A stretch of DNA of 64,000 nt from Sphagnum compactum (taxonomy: Eukaryota; Bryophyta; Sphagnopsida; Sphagnales). The stretch spans positions 11,280,875 to 11,344,874 of the forward strand of contig OZ234495.1 of the NCBI GenBank assembly GCA_965153455.1, in the 5' to 3' direction. Of this stretch, positions 23,700-37,094 are shown in pieces; positions within the stretch are counted from its first letter, which is position 1; each line of letters begins with the position of its first letter. Under the pieces are notes generated by a model. The model had not been told where the DNA came from. It did no database searches and was given only the letters and a program-made list of their open reading frames with translations. The position numbers were made by a program, and so were the translations under genes.

Positions 23700-26580
23700 T
23701 GTGACCAAAGCTAGCCCATATTGCAAAAAAATGGGTCCATGAACAATGCCAAGACCCAAAATGAAGGAAGAGTAAAAACACACTAAGGTGTACTTGTTTT
23801 AGTACAATCTCGCAAAATGTTAAAAATAATTATAATACAATTTTATGCAAACATTTTAAATCATTCCATCCCAATTTAATGGTTAAAATGAAAAAAAATG
23901 GTCAAGATGTAAAATTGTTATATATATAATATATACGTGATATATCATATATAATTTAAAGTTGTTTTGTGACACCAAGAAACTTGTCTTTTGGTTCCAT
24001 GCCATGTTCATATTAAACAAAAGTTTAATGGAATAAAAACATAATGCCCCTTTCATATATGTGTTATTTTTTCACATTTTCACAATTCATTAAAATATAA
24101 ATAAAATGATATTGCATTTATGGCTTATAGACAAAAAAAGAAGTATGATGAGTGATGTACATTAGGTAGATTTGAGGAACCTATTAATATCAATGGAATT
24201 TTGTAACTTGCATCAATATCATTCAACACCTAAAACCCCACTTTTGAAATACATATTTAAAATTTTCATATTTTATGACATATTTTTTGTAATGAATATA
24301 TTTAGAGATTTAAAAATCTCCATCATTTAATAATAATAAAAAGGTTTCTTCAAGTTCCAAGCTAATCAAATCTCCTCAAAAATCTAGAAAAATACTTCCA
24401 TTTGTGAAAGTGCATTAAAAAAACAATTATCAAATCTTGCAAAATATTTTTGTGATTATAATTTTGGGGACCTTAATGTGCCTCTACTTGGAAAAATACT
24501 TTCAGATAAGGTGAGAGGCTTCTAAAAATCAATAAGAGGCATTTCAATGACTCTCAAGATGAACTCCACTTTGAAATTTGGGATTTCCCAAGAGTCTAAA
24601 ACATTTAGATGGGATACGGAGAATCAAATCACCTTCAAATCATGAGATCTTTAGATCATTGACAAGATTTTAAATAACACTATAAGATAATGGAGTCACA
24701 CTCAAAACAAATTTATTTTGAAAACATTGTGATGTTCGAAGGACTTGAAACATAATGTGTCCCAATTCATTTTGGGATTCTTGAATTTTTTTGCCATTTC
24801 AATGTGGTTTTTACAAACAACTCCAAATATGCTATAGGGAAAAGGTGGTGATTTGTCCCAAATATAAGTGTGTGAATTTAGTGTGAATATAAAGCAAATT
24901 TATAAACCATCGTGGTTCCATTTACATCAACTATCTACATTGTTTTCTTGTGCAAGTGAATTGATCTTAAGGTATTCATGAATGTCATTTTGTGCTCATG
25001 TGTACCTAATGTGTGGAGCCATAGGAAATTTGCTTTAGATTCTTCTTTCTTTTCATCGTTGTCATTTCACAAAATTATCACTAATACCTTGGGACAAGCT
25101 TAAGGACAAGACATCTAAACTTGCAACACAAAATTGAAATGAGCTTCATTAAGTTGATGTTTTGTAGCATATAGAATATGGTTGTAGACATATTGATTTA
25201 AGGGACTTTTTGTTGATAAGTATGAACATTTCCAATACTTGATGGATATTGTAGAAGGTGTAACTTGATAATTCTTGGAATGGGGTTGTTGTCTGATATC
25301 AATATCCTCCAAGTTATTTTTACCAAGGTATTTTATAATTAAAAAAAATTGTGCTTCATGCATTCAATTAGATTGGAACTATGGAATAGTTTAATTAAAT
25401 ATAGTTAAAATTATCTCATATTATGTGACATTCCCCAAGGGTTGTGAGGTAACATTTATGCATGGGATGTTTACATCTTGTTTAAGAATGGTGAAAGCTT
25501 GGGGGTGGGTCGGAAAAGAATGTAATGATGTGTTGGGTGTAGAGCAGATAGTAATGTCTAATTTTTCTCATTTTTATTCTCTTGTTGTTCAGTTGTCAAT
25601 TTCAAACATTTCAAGAACAAAGGAAAATGATGAAAGTAAGTAATTAGCATTCCAAACAACATCCAACAATAAGTTTTGAAATTGATTTTGAAGTGATTTG
25701 TGAAAGTGGGAACCTTTTGACTCACTCACCAGCATGACAACATATATATCATCCATATGATCACTGGACAATGTATTATTAATCTTGGCTTCAAAGTCCA
25801 GCTTATGGAAACTCTGATCACAGTGCAGGCAAATGTAATGTCATTTAATAATTTGTCACTGTCAATAATATAAGTGTAACTTTATGATCAAGTATGTTGA
25901 ACTTTGAAGAAACCTAAACACACATGACACATAGGACACATTAATCAAGAGCACTGACACTTTTTGTTGCCCATACTCTTGAACTCTAGTCAGGCATGGC
26001 TGAATGGCAAGTTTATGAAAAAAAAGCAAAGGCCAATAAGACACAACAGGGTCATGGTTTCAAAGCCCCCTGGCTCCTTGTTGCCCTAAACTCTCTGGCT
26101 CAGCACCAGGTTTCTGAAATAGGGTACTGGGAGGGAGGGAGGGAAGGTGAGGAAATGGCTCAGCTTCTGATGGAAAAGCCTAGTAGTTCTTGGGCTAGAG
26201 AATGAATAAAGATATGCTATGTTAGGTCATGTGTAAGAAACATTAAATTGGTTTTTTTGCACTTACTTAGCTGAATCTGATCAATTGACACATTCTGTGC
26301 TCAAAACTTTGCTCTTTTCTCCTTTCCCTTTCATCAGGGTTGTCCCCCAGACACATTGATTTCTCTTGAGTCACAAGCTGGGCCAGAATATTAGAACTTC
26401 ACCATAGTTTTATTGGGTTTGATTTACCAATAAACCATGGATATAATCTTGACGCACTTGTGTGGGAGCTGGGATCTAGTTAGCTTGGGTCTGCTGCATT
26501 GAGTCACCCATCCCCTTACTACTACTAACTTGCCCATTCTAAACACTTGTTTCAGCCTAAGGGTTTTCCCTGGAATACAT
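23700..26580. other. Intergenic DNA, no gene recognised
   Basis: AT-rich up to about 25.4 kb, then gradually more GC-balanced. Frames are short and carry no motif that I know. The region holds no convincing splice framework. Confidence 0.5.
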
Positions 26581-26602
26581 TACTAAGAACCAGCGTAGAT
26601 AC

Positions 26603-27048
26603 CTGACAACTTCACCCCAAAATCAAGATAAGCAGAACCAAACGGAATCCAATCTTTGATTGTGTTCTGCAATAATAAGTCACCTGGAAATTGGAACCCC
26701 AAGACACTTTTGAACTTGGGTTTGCCACACAACTCACAAATCTTCACTCTTTCATTCAATAAAATTACTATGGTAACTATCATCATACACCTGTAGGTGG
26801 TGCACAGACTGTGTGTGAGACGTGCAGTTTGATGGTTCTGAAAGCATTTGGATCTTTGTTGCTGCAAAACCATCTGGATTTACAGCATAAGAGGGCCGAA
26901 CGCAAGATCTTCGAATCAGAGGCTTATATGTTGTGAGAGAACCACCTACTATACTTACTTGCTGAGAGCCAATTAACCAATGATATACGCTTTCAGACTC
27001 CTTCATAAAGAAGATGCCATCTCCATAAGAAACATAGAGGATTTGGAT
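26603..27048 (-). CDS. Two coding-like exons of an unidentified gene or pseudogene
   Basis: On the minus strand an open frame from about 27048 to 26791 contains segments such as SYGDGIFFMKESESVYHWL and ends at CAG followed by GTGTATG, a usable donor, in phase 0. A second segment, 26666-26603, is preceded by TTATTATTGCAG and followed by GTATCT. It is open in the matching phase and encodes a segment starting NTIKDWIPFGSAY. The frame agreement across a 124-nt gap and the protein-like composition suggest real exons. I do not recognise the family, the upstream end of the first exon is unclear (an in-frame stop lies just above), and no start or stop of the whole gene was found. It could equally be a fragment captured by a transposon. 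Confidence 0.3.
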
Positions 27049-27660
27049 TGGTTACAAACCTGATGAGTAACGGGCATTTGCTGGTCAAGCTGCTGGAAAC
27101 TTGATGGCTGTCAAGGAATGACCAAGTGAGACATCTGAGGGGCAGATCCCCATTGATAACCATGTTTTCATGACAGTGAGAAGGCATGATTAATTTCATT
27201 CTTCTTCCAATTTTTGACTGGTGAAAATAATTGAGGCTCCTCTGCAGGACATTGTGCAGGTGACATCTTTTCATCAGTCCAAAATACTTTTAATAGGTAC
27301 ATATTGTATACAGTGTACACGATACAGAATTTTTATTGATGATTAGATCAGATGGGTATGCACATTAAGAGATGGAAAATATCAGCTAGACTCTACAATG
27401 TTGTTGTAGGGATTTTACCGAATTGTACTGATCAATTTTTAAAAGGAGCTGGAAAACCAAAGTAAAAAAGCTTTTTCAAAAACAGGCCTCCAAACTTCTG
27501 TCATCAACCCTTGGATCAATGAAAACCAGACATTGATGCAAGTGCGTTCCAGTAGTACTATAACTCAATGTGAAGCATGTCGTGCAAAAATTTGGTGAAG
27601 GCATGTTAGCTCTCACAGACATGAGATACTCTACTCCCATGGTCAGAGGTCATCTGGCAC

Positions 27661-27686
27661 AATAATAATAATAATAATAATAATAA
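27661..27686. repeat. (AAT)n microsatellite
   Basis: About nine AAT units without interruption, in non-coding sequence. Confidence 0.9.
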
Positions 27687-28299
27687 GGTTCACCTTCCAT
27701 CAATTTTGACACATATTCATGTCAAATATGCCATATTTTACAAAGCCATGAATGATTCATGACACATAAACGAGATGAAATTTGTGATTTTGTCCACTTT
27801 TACGTAAAGCATATGTGGTGTTTACCATAAATTTGACATATTTAGTGGAATGTGTGACATAGATCTAATGTATGCAATACCACATTCAAGTGTCAAAGAC
27901 CATATTCTGTTGTAGGCTGGGCTTCTTCATTAGATCAGTCCATAGGCCATACCTTCTAGAGGGATGCATCCTTGGACTTCATGTTGCCAAGACTCCCTCC
28001 ATGCTATGGAATTTGCAAAGCAAACCTATATGTGGCGCTCTTGAGGAGCTCTGGTCCCAAGTCCCAACCAGTGTTTGTTTCTTCTGACAAACCAGGGTCA
28101 TTTTCCTACCAAAATACGTGGGGAAATGTGGAAAATTTTGTTTATCTAGAGTAGAGTCAACTAATTTTGCTAATTTTTTGTGAAAAAATTGCCGAATGCC
28201 CCATTTTGCAAAATTGAAAATAAAATAAAAATCCCTGGTCCCATAGAACATTCCAGATGTCCATTGGAGTACTGAATCTAGTGTTCTCATAGTTGGGAC

Positions 28300-28634
28300 C
28301 AGTGTTGGGCAGTTCTTAGAAGGAGGGACAGATACCCTCTGGCTATTAACCTGGGTATATTCCACTTACACACCGGATCTCAAAATTTTCAAAGGAACCC
28401 ATCTTTTGGTATATAACCGTGGCTTCCAGAAAATATATTAAAAAGTTGAAGAATCAACCAAAAAAGAACTAACCAAAGAACCGCAAATTAAGAACCATTG
28501 GTTCATTGGTTCTTTGCCAATTCTTTCATGAAAACTGCAGATTCTTTCAAGCTTTTGAAATAACTAAAATCAGCGGTTCTCTGATTCGAATTTGTTTTTC
28601 AAAGAACCAGAACTAAGAACCTGCCCCTGCACTG
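28300..28634. mobile_element. Non-autonomous hAT-type element (335 bp)
   Basis: The left end is CAGTGTTGGGCAGTTCTTAG and the right end, reverse complemented, begins CAGTGCAGGGGCAGGTTCTT; the two align with small gaps as terminal inverted repeats. The flanking 8-mers GTTGGGAC (left) and ATAGGGAC (right) match at 6 of 8 positions, as expected for an aged 8-bp hAT target-site duplication (T at position 2, A at position 7). The interior has repeated GAACC/GGTTC words and no transposase frame, so it would depend on enzyme supplied elsewhere. The element at 51029-51311 shares its terminal sequence. Confidence 0.7.
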
Positions 28635-30047
28635 ATAGGGACTAGGGACCTGGTGGTTGTTCTAGTCTTGAATGCAAAAGATTCATCCTCTCTCTCATCA
28701 GCTTGTCCAGAAATATTGGGCAGGGTGAACCAGTACCCATGTTGGTACCTTTTTTTTTGAGTGAGGCCTGTTCATGGCCCTATTGAGCCCAACAAATGTT
28801 AGATTTGAACTCAGAGACCCTGATGATCTAGTCTAAGCATGCGATATTTATAAATAATTTAAATGGATTCTGGGGTTTTTAGTTTTTACCATGGTACCAA
28901 TGTGGGTGCTATATAGTTCACCCAAGGCCAGCAAATATGTGCTCAAATCTTTTGATCTTGAAGTTAAAGGTAGTGGAATTACCGTAGTTGATCACATGGG
29001 TTGTCACGTGGAAATGTATGATATTCATTGATCACTGCCCACGGAACATGGTTATTTTTTTTCTATTTTTTCGATACCCGAAATGTGGCGAAATTTTCCA
29101 AATAAGGTACAAAATAAATCGAATTTATATGAGGAAAAAAATAATAATTTCTCCAAAAAAATCCCAAAAATTGTTTTGTCAAAAAAACGACAAAATTTGT
29201 AGACAAAAAAAATCACTGCCGATCACCAACTACATCTGGGAAGTGGCATCAAATGAAACTATGCAGCTGACAGACACTTGGCTTTGGACTCCAAAGAAGT
29301 GATTTATTAAGCCCCTGTCATGTAGCACTAATAACTCAAAAGTGGTCAGAACAGTACTGAACTGTCCTGATCTCCTCATCGATTCTCAACTGCATGCTAT
29401 GAAAAGAATGAAACCCAACCCCCCGCCCCCCCGCCTCCCTTTGTCAGTAACCCAGACTCCTCCTGTTGGGATGGACTTGTTTATTATTATTACACCACCC
29501 TTGAGACTGTAGAAAGAGTCATACACACTTATCTATCTCAAGGCCCTCCCTCAATTGCAAGTTCTCATGATGAATTATTTTTTCTTAAAGCTTTTGTTTT
29601 TTGGGTTGTCATTTTCTTTAAAAAAATAATTGGGGATTTATAACCCCAGCAATGTTACTAATATATTTAAATTGTAAGAAATTACCAAATGGGTGAACTC
29701 CAATATCGAGCTACTTAACTTGACTGGGAACAAGATGTAAACCCTAAATTAAGAAATTCATGTTTGGGGAAGAAAAACAAGTCCTTGTATTGCCAATGTG
29801 CAGAGTTGCAGACTATGGGTGTTGTTGTGTTGTTGTGTCCTATATATTACTGACCAAAGTCTGATCTGCTCAACTCTCAATTGTGTCCCCAATTTTTTGG
29901 CAGTTGTGGCAGCAGCGCAAAACATGGAAGCAAATGTTGGGAGTTGAAAACCTTACTTAACAGGATCGGCAAAAGGCCACAGTTTGTGAAGCTTGGGGGT
30001 TCTTGGACTATCTACTTCATAAATGAATGAATGATCAAGCTATAAAA

Positions 30048-30326
30048 TTATATCGTTTCCTGAAAATTTCTTGATGGCTTGATCTGCCCTATCTGGAGAA
30101 CTCGATCAATGTTTTTTTTCAAATAAAATTCACCTCCCTTTAGTAGAAGATCAACCTCGGTGTTCCCAATAGAGTCCTCTGAAACACCATAGCTGAGGAG
30201 TCTTCGTACAAAATGAAGTTGAAGGTGATCATCTCTGAGAGCCTTCACACTGCTGCACAGTGTTCCCATGCCTAGTTCTCTCAACAGTCTCTGACGTGAT
30301 CTTACTAGTCCTTCAGAATTAACACC
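30048..30326 (-). CDS. Coding-like segment, possible terminal exon of an unidentified gene
   Basis: The minus strand is open from a TTTGAG/GT-type acceptor at about 30326 to a TAA at 30050-30048, some 92 codons. The translation is mixed and protein-like, with charged and leucine-rich stretches (RSRQRLLRELGMGTL, RDDHLQLHFVRRLL, GYLK-type residues absent). The pattern is reminiscent of helical repeat proteins, but I cannot assign a family. A donor-like AG/GTGAAT inside the frame could end the exon earlier. It lies about 3 kb upstream, in the minus-strand direction, of the other coding-like exons at 26.6-27.05 kb. The two could belong to one gene, but nothing in the sequence proves it. Confidence 0.25.
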   Translation of the reverse strand, partial: GVNSEGLVRSRQRLLRELGMGTLCSSVKALRDDHLQLHFVRRLLSYGVSEDSIGNTEVDLLLKGGEFYLKKNIDRVLQIGQIKPSRNFQETI

Positions 30327-31245
30327 TCAAATCAGAAACGCTATTCATTTTTACTGTTTTTGCCAGTTCTTTCTTTCTCTCCAGCACTGACATGTTTATT
30401 GGGGGGATGGATGGGTGGGAGCAGAAGGATCCTTTGTTGCCCAACATCAATTTTACCGTTTGTTCCACTGTTGGCTTCGAATGAAAAAAGAAGGGAAAAA
30501 AAAAGGGAGCTGGGGACGTATACTTGAAAGACCAACATGGCTGGCTGCCGATCGATCAATCATCTGTCAGGCAAAGGGGAAAGGCAAGGGGAGGAGGTTG
30601 CATTCTCTTCACTGTTGGAAACCTGATATCATGTCATGGGACAACATTCCAAGTGTGGTCAGTAAGTAAGTGCCCCTTGTTGCTGACCATTTTCCAGTGG
30701 ATTTCACTCTCGACTGTTAGTGCCAACAGCCACTGGGAACAGGAAAAAAATTCCCAATCAAAAATCATGTGAATGCAATGAGTATATTCTATAGGTCCAT
30801 CGTCAACTACACACATTTGACCTGAATTCAAGGACAAATTGTGCTGTATTGCCTTGTAGTATGTACAGTACTTAACTTACCCTTCAAAGTTCTAACTATG
30901 GAAGGTTTTTATTGTTCTGCACCCACAGTATCACACCATTTAATGATAATATTATGTTGCTGGGCAGGGTAGGGATTCAATGCTCCTCATGCATTTTGTA
31001 AACCACTCCAAAGTCTTTTTCTTAATTGTCGCCTTTCAATTCATGTGAGTCTTTCTCCATTCAACTGCAAAGATTTTACACCGGGGAAGGCCTGCTCCCC
31101 ATGACCTCCCTCAACCTTGTGGGCCTACACCTTCTAAGTCTATATTATGTTCTCAACCCCACCCTCAACCTATGTTATGTTGTCTAGCTTCCTTTGGGAC
31201 TCAAGTGTTTCATGCTCTCACATCACCCAAGCTTGCACTTCACCT

Positions 31246-31650
31246 TTCAAACCAATTGTGATATGCTCTTGTACTTGTGTCACAACTTTGTGCTTTGATT
31301 TTCTCTTTTGTTCTTACATTCTTCTCTTATCATTCGTTTTGGTTTGTGCATGGGCTTGGACACCAATTGTGAATTGCTTTTGTTTGTGTTCTTGGAGTTT
31401 TGTGCTTTGGTTTTTTCTAGGACTCTTGCACTTTGTTTTTATATATCACTTTGCTATGTGTTTCAACTTGGACACCAATTGTGAATGTTTGTGTTGTTCA
31501 AGCTTTTTGTTTTGATTTTCTTCAAGACTCTTGTGATTCACAATCATGTCATTTTATTTTGTGTTTTGACTCACACTATTTATGAATTCCTTTTGTTTGT
31601 GTTGTTAGAATTTCATGCTTAGATTTTAGATTTTGGCTTTTGTGCTTCTT
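31246..31650. repeat. Degenerate tandem repeats of about 111 bp
   Basis: The word ACCAATTGTGA recurs at 31251, 31362 and 31474, with spacings of 111 and 112 bp. The following text (TTTGTGTT.., TTGTGCTTTG.., GACTCTTG) repeats in the same order with substitutions. A fourth partial copy reaches about 31650. The 122-codon open frame through this block (31147-31515) is a consequence of the repeat, with Cys- and Phe-rich translation, and is not called as a gene. Similar words in the opposite orientation occur in the 58-bp array near 44.6 kb. Confidence 0.75.
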
Positions 31651-31979
31651 TGTGTGATGCGTTATGTTGTTGGGTGTATGAATATGGAAGCTTGGAGACA
31701 AATGTTGTTTCACATATTGATTGTTCAATTGGGTGATGATGAAGGTGAAGTGGACTTTTTGTGCAACTATTGCTTGATACTAATGCTAACCTAAAAGCTA
31801 TGATGTGTTGCCATGATGGTAGTAAACCTTTGCATAGACCCAATTTGCAATAAGAAAGGGAGCTCAAATCCTCACTAATGGATTACTATAACTTCATAAG
31901 TTGTTAACTTTTGTCAACTTTTTTTTGGACATCTTACAATATTATATATTGTAAATTTATGTAAGTAGATAATGTAATT

Positions 31980-32400
31980 AGAAAATAATTAAATATGTAA
32001 GTTAATAGGTAGGAGGTGTATTGACCTTCGAACTACTTACCAACATAACCTACTATGGTACTTAAGTATTTACCTATTAAGTACCTAGACAAGTAGCTGT
32101 GATGGTGCCTAAGTACATTAATATGATGTCATTTTTGTTTGTCCAACTTGACTAGATATTCTATTTGACTAAAAACCCAATAGTCATCTTGACCAAAAAT
32201 GTTTTTCTTGTTTGTTCAACTTAACTAAATGTCTCATTTGATTAGAACCTATTGGCCACCTTGATCAAAGGTATCATTTTTTGTTTGATTTGACTAGATG
32301 TCCCATTTGATAGGTAGTCAAATGGGTCATTAGTAATCAAATTGATTAGTTAAAAATTACAAAGACCATTCAAAATGAACATTTCATCAATAAACAAAAA
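31980..32400. repeat. Dispersed repeat with GTAGG and TTGACTA words, copy 1
   Basis: A block of TAGGTAGGAGGT-like words is followed by many TTGACTA(G/A) words (TTGACTAGAT, TTGACTAAAA, TTGACCAAAA). The same order of words recurs at 55.76-56.10 kb, so the two are probably copies of one repeat family. No protein or terminal repeat was seen. Confidence 0.4.
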
Positions 32401-35400
32401 TCAATTAATCAACTTGAATAGCTTGCAAAACCATGTTTTTTTGTTAGTGTTAAACTAAAAGTTTTTAAGGATGTTTGCATCCTTGGATTGCATGCATTAT
32501 TGCTAGAAGAATTGTCTAAGGCATGGCAAGGGCAATTTTATGACAAAAATACTCACAACTCAATCATTCTTGAAACTATGGTCAACCAAAGTTTTTGGAT
32601 AGGGCATTGACATTTTGGATTGCCTAGCGGGAACAACGACATGAATGTCCTTGATAAAAGTTCATTGGTTTATAATTTGTTGTGTGGGCTTAGTGCTGAC
32701 TTGAAATTCAATGTGAATGTCAATGTGTGTTCAAGGTATTATTTGCTTGTGAATGGCATGCACTTGAGATTGGGTTGTTTTGTGCGAACCATCCATGAAC
32801 CGCTTCGAGGAAAACAATGGAAGTTCTCAAACTTTGGAAGTTCTTGAAAAGGATGTTGCAAATTGTTGTGTTGCAAAGTTGGTCTGCCATAGTGCAAAAT
32901 CAACAATGAAAAAAATTTGAGTTTAATATTCTTGTTTTTTATGTTATCTTACACAATACGATTATGGAGGATGAATCTACCTTGAATTTGGAGCCATGTT
33001 TGAAGCATGTGATAGAAATGGGATGTGGATTCATATTTCAACGATTCATATACGGGATAAAAGATATTGAAAATCAATAGACACATTATGTTTTGAAAAA
33101 TGATATCATTGAGCATATGTGAACTTGAAAAGGCAATGCATGAATACAATGAAATAAACTTTTTGAAGCTTTTTTGCCTTATTGTCAAATTGCCATGTCT
33201 ACTTTCTACTAATTAACACACTAAATTGATGTCATCATGCTCTCCTTTTGGCAAGTCGATCACACAAAAGTACTTCTCATCTTCAATGAAATTATTCCTT
33301 GTTTGGAATTTTGGTGGAACCAATCAAATGTCTACTCCCACAAGTGCAATCATAAAGTTCTATGTGTTGCCATTGTTGCTATATAGTGACATCAACCAAA
33401 CTACTTATAAATATCTAATGAAAGCTTGTATCTTGTTACAAACTAAAGGGCAACAAGAAAAGTTTTGAGCTAGGGCCTATTGTTTTTTTACTAGGTTGAA
33501 CCAATATCGAAATGTGGATTTTAGACAACATTGTGACTAACCCTCAATGTTGTTCTTGCAAGCATATTTCCTACCAATGGTGGAGATGCTTTAACTTTAT
33601 AAAATTCCAGTGGGTCCTTACATATAACCTTGTAATGTAAAACTCAATTGTGATGAAATGATAATGAACATTCACGAACCTTAACATTGCTCTTGAACCA
33701 TAAAAGGCTTGTGGGGCCACAAATTTTCCCTCCCATTTTTTTAAAATATGAAAAACAAATTTGGGGCTCTGAATACATCCCACTCAACACATTGATGTTC
33801 ATCACACCAACATGCATAGGCATGGCAAGAAATGATGATATGGTAGGAACTCAAGTGAAGGAGTGGTTTTTCTTTTGACAAAGAACATGTCAACTCTACC
33901 ATTAATTTTGACAAGAAGTAGCATGTGAAAAATGCCTCCTATTCCATTTGCTATCGATCAATATTGGAAGACATTCCATGATGGGGGGGGTATTATAATA
34001 ATACAACAACAAAAAGGTTGCAATGCCCATGAAACACAAGGAATGAACTTATAGTCTCTACGGGTGACATAATTAAAGTACATGTCTTGGAGGTCAAGGC
34101 AACAAGTGAAGCAATTTTGCTTAAGCAATTAAGTGGGGCAAAGCTTGCAAAGGAGGACCAAAACAAAAAAAGACCCATGAGCTTGTATTGATGGTGCAAC
34201 CCAAGGCAATAATCAACATGGCTATTGATACCTTCATGAAAGTAAAAAGCCTTGGCAATCAATGCACCCTAACATTGTTCACAATGCCCCTAGCTACAAT
34301 AGATATTGGGGGATGCATGTGAATTTCTAGGTTGTTGAAATGAGCTTTAAAACTATACATGCACCTATTGTTGGGCACAGATCTAAAGGTAAAATAGAGC
34401 CAACATAGGCACCAAACCATTCACCTTCACACACCTAACCTATTCATACTTCCACTATTGTGCCAACCAAGCCCTCTATTGTAGTGCTGAAAACAAAAAC
34501 ATGGTGAGGTGCATGGCCTCAATATGACAATGATCAAGCCCTATTGCCATTGCTCCATCAAACTTTGAGTTTACAATTCTCATGTTTTTATTTGAGCTCA
34601 CATTTCTTTACGTAAATGGGAACATTACATTTCAATAAAAGTCTTAGAGTTGCTTACAAATTTGCCTAGTTTTCAAATCATATGGGTTTCCTAGCTTCCA
34701 AGCTCATCTATGCTTTGCAACAACACATGAAATGCTCTAATCATGTTGTGTGCAATTACACAATTCAAATCATGAATTATTGTTAATCTAAAATGCATTA
34801 GGTTTTCACACCATTATGAGCATCAAAGAAGTACTATGATACTAGAGGCAACATCAAGCTTCGAAGGTCATTCCAAGGGTGATGGCAACTGCACAAGTGC
34901 AGAACAGTCTTGGGGTCTAAATTGTGCACGCCTGAAAAAAAATTCATGGGGAACATGTGAGGTTTGAGTTCACTTTCAAGAACCAACCTATAACAATTTA
35001 GGGCCACCATTGTGTCCATGGTCCTGTGGTTGTGTTTAGGGCCATGGGTGGAGATGCAGCACCACCAGGTTAAACTCAAAGGATGGATATCTTGGCAGCC
35101 AGGTCCAAAAACAACAATCCAAATTTGAAGCCAGCCGGGGTACTTTGGTTGGTAGTGGACAGAGCTACTTGTATGCTCACAAGGAGTTGATATATATATT
35201 TTTCAGGAAATAAACTAGTGTGTTGATTGAAGCGCCCTTTGGTCATTCCAAGATAACAAATCAAGTAAAACTGAGTTCAAATCAGAAATGGAAGGGAGGG
35301 AGGACGACAAGGAGATCTCATCACAGATTAGGAACAGTTATAAAAGAAATGGAAGTATGACAATAACCGACCACACGACTAATTTGCATGTTCCTTGCCA

Positions 35401-35869
35401 ATCAACCCGATCTTTGCAGAGCACCCAACTTGTTGACCGCCATGGCGTCATTGAACTGGCTGGACGGAAGGATGAAGCCAAGTTGGGAGGCAAGGAAGGC
35501 CAGGCTGTTGTGTCCCAAGTGGCTAAAACCCCCAAACAAGCTACCCAGAAAGTGCCATACAGTGTAAGTTAAGTACCTCCAAAGCATACAGTATATATAT
35601 ACACACGTAAAGAGAACAAAGTCATTGGCTTCACTTGATCCAAACAAATAAGCAAGTATTGAAGAGTACTAAGTAATGGGTCTATGAAGGTTACTCAAGA
35701 GGTGATTTGATTGTCTTCTGAAAAATGACCCTAAGAAGTTTCTTTTTTTTAAGTGTACTATATTCTTTTTTGCAATGATTTTTCCATTTGTGTCCCCCTC
35801 TCCCACCTCTAACCAAAAAACAAAGACCCAAAGAAGTGATTGTTGTACTAAGTCATTTGGGATTGGGGA

Positions 35870-35910
35870 GGGGGGGGGGGGGGGGGGAGGGGAGGAGAGG
35901 GGAGTAGGGG
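35870..35910. repeat. G-rich tract
   Basis: An 18-nt G run followed by further GGGG blocks separated by A or AG, a composition capable of G-quadruplex formation on the plus strand. Not near any identified gene. Confidence 0.8.
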
Positions 35911-37094
35911 ATTAATAAGTCCAACTGGTTGTCTCTGTATGTGCTGGGTGTCCTCTGGATATGGACACCACCTACATGCTGGCCAGCTCTGCCTTGTGCT
36001 TCTATCTAATATTTCCTGTTTTGTTTCTAGCTGAAGCTGCTCAACACATTATAAAATATGGGTCATATTGGCAAGGACATTGTACTATACTACTTACTAC
36101 AAGAGACTACAAAAACAATGCACCTCTTTTTTTTAATTAAGAAAATAAATTCGAACACTTCCATTGGTGGTATGGGCTAAACTCAGATTTACTAGTAGAA
36201 AATTGGTGGAGGCTTGTAATCAAAGCTCTGGAGTGTCGGCCTTTTAGGATGACAAAACCTGTGAGCAAGAGAGTCCATTTTTGGGAGCGTGTAGAGTGGC
36301 TCCAATATTTATTTCCTACTATATTTGAACCCCACCTGCTGATGAGCCTAGTAGGCCATTGACAGTATTATAAGTTTATTATTGTATTGCATTGTGTAAG
36401 TTCTTGCTTGGTTTGTTCATTGGATGCTCTGCCTTTCCAAGGTTTATAGTTGAGACTGGTGTTGGGTAGATATCACTTTTTCTTACCAGACCCTGGCCGG
36501 ATATCATGGGGGGTTCCTTCTCAAATATGCAGTGAAGATGACCACTACAGCTTTCCATGGGCTGAAAGCTTATTCCATCTATGTGGACAAGTGCTTTGGT
36601 GGCCTCAGATATTCAACCCTCCCTCAGATATTCAATCGTCAGTTCTCAGGTTAAGGTTTAGGTGAACTGTGAGGGTTAGAGTTTTGAGGTTATGGTCAGG
36701 TTCTGCAGGGAATTACTACTTATTAAATTAGGTTTTCATGTTGTATCAATATTCATTTTTATTGATTAAATGGGGATGTCACCTTGCCAACTTCCTGGGA
36801 GTTTAGTACCCCAAGTAGCCTAGTTCGTGAGCTCTTTGAAGAAACAAGTAACCCTAAATCAAAGAACTGGTTTCGTATATCTGACTATTATGATATTGGA
36901 GAGAAACATATGAAATATAGTCAGTGGTAAAAAAACCATCGGGTTGAAGTTTCTTTGATTTTAAATCTTTTTAAACAACCAGCCTGATTGATCTTTTAAA
37001 AAAATGCTGTTGTAAGTATGTATGTGCCAAACACTGATAGATGAAACTAAGGACTTATTAAGATAATATTGACATTCCAAAAAGGAGCTCCTAC

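Noticed and set aside
25991-26060. Sequence GTCAGGCATGGCTGAATGGC resembling the start of a tRNA-Ser/Leu
   Set aside because: No matching B box, anticodon arm or acceptor stem follows at the expected spacing.
28790-28840. Minus-strand GAGTTCAAATC, B-box-like
   Set aside because: No A box or stem structure is convincing around it.
31147-31515. 122-codon Cys/Phe-rich plus-strand frame that looks like a membrane protein
   Set aside because: It is generated by the 111-bp tandem repeat; its repeated peptide segments follow the DNA period.
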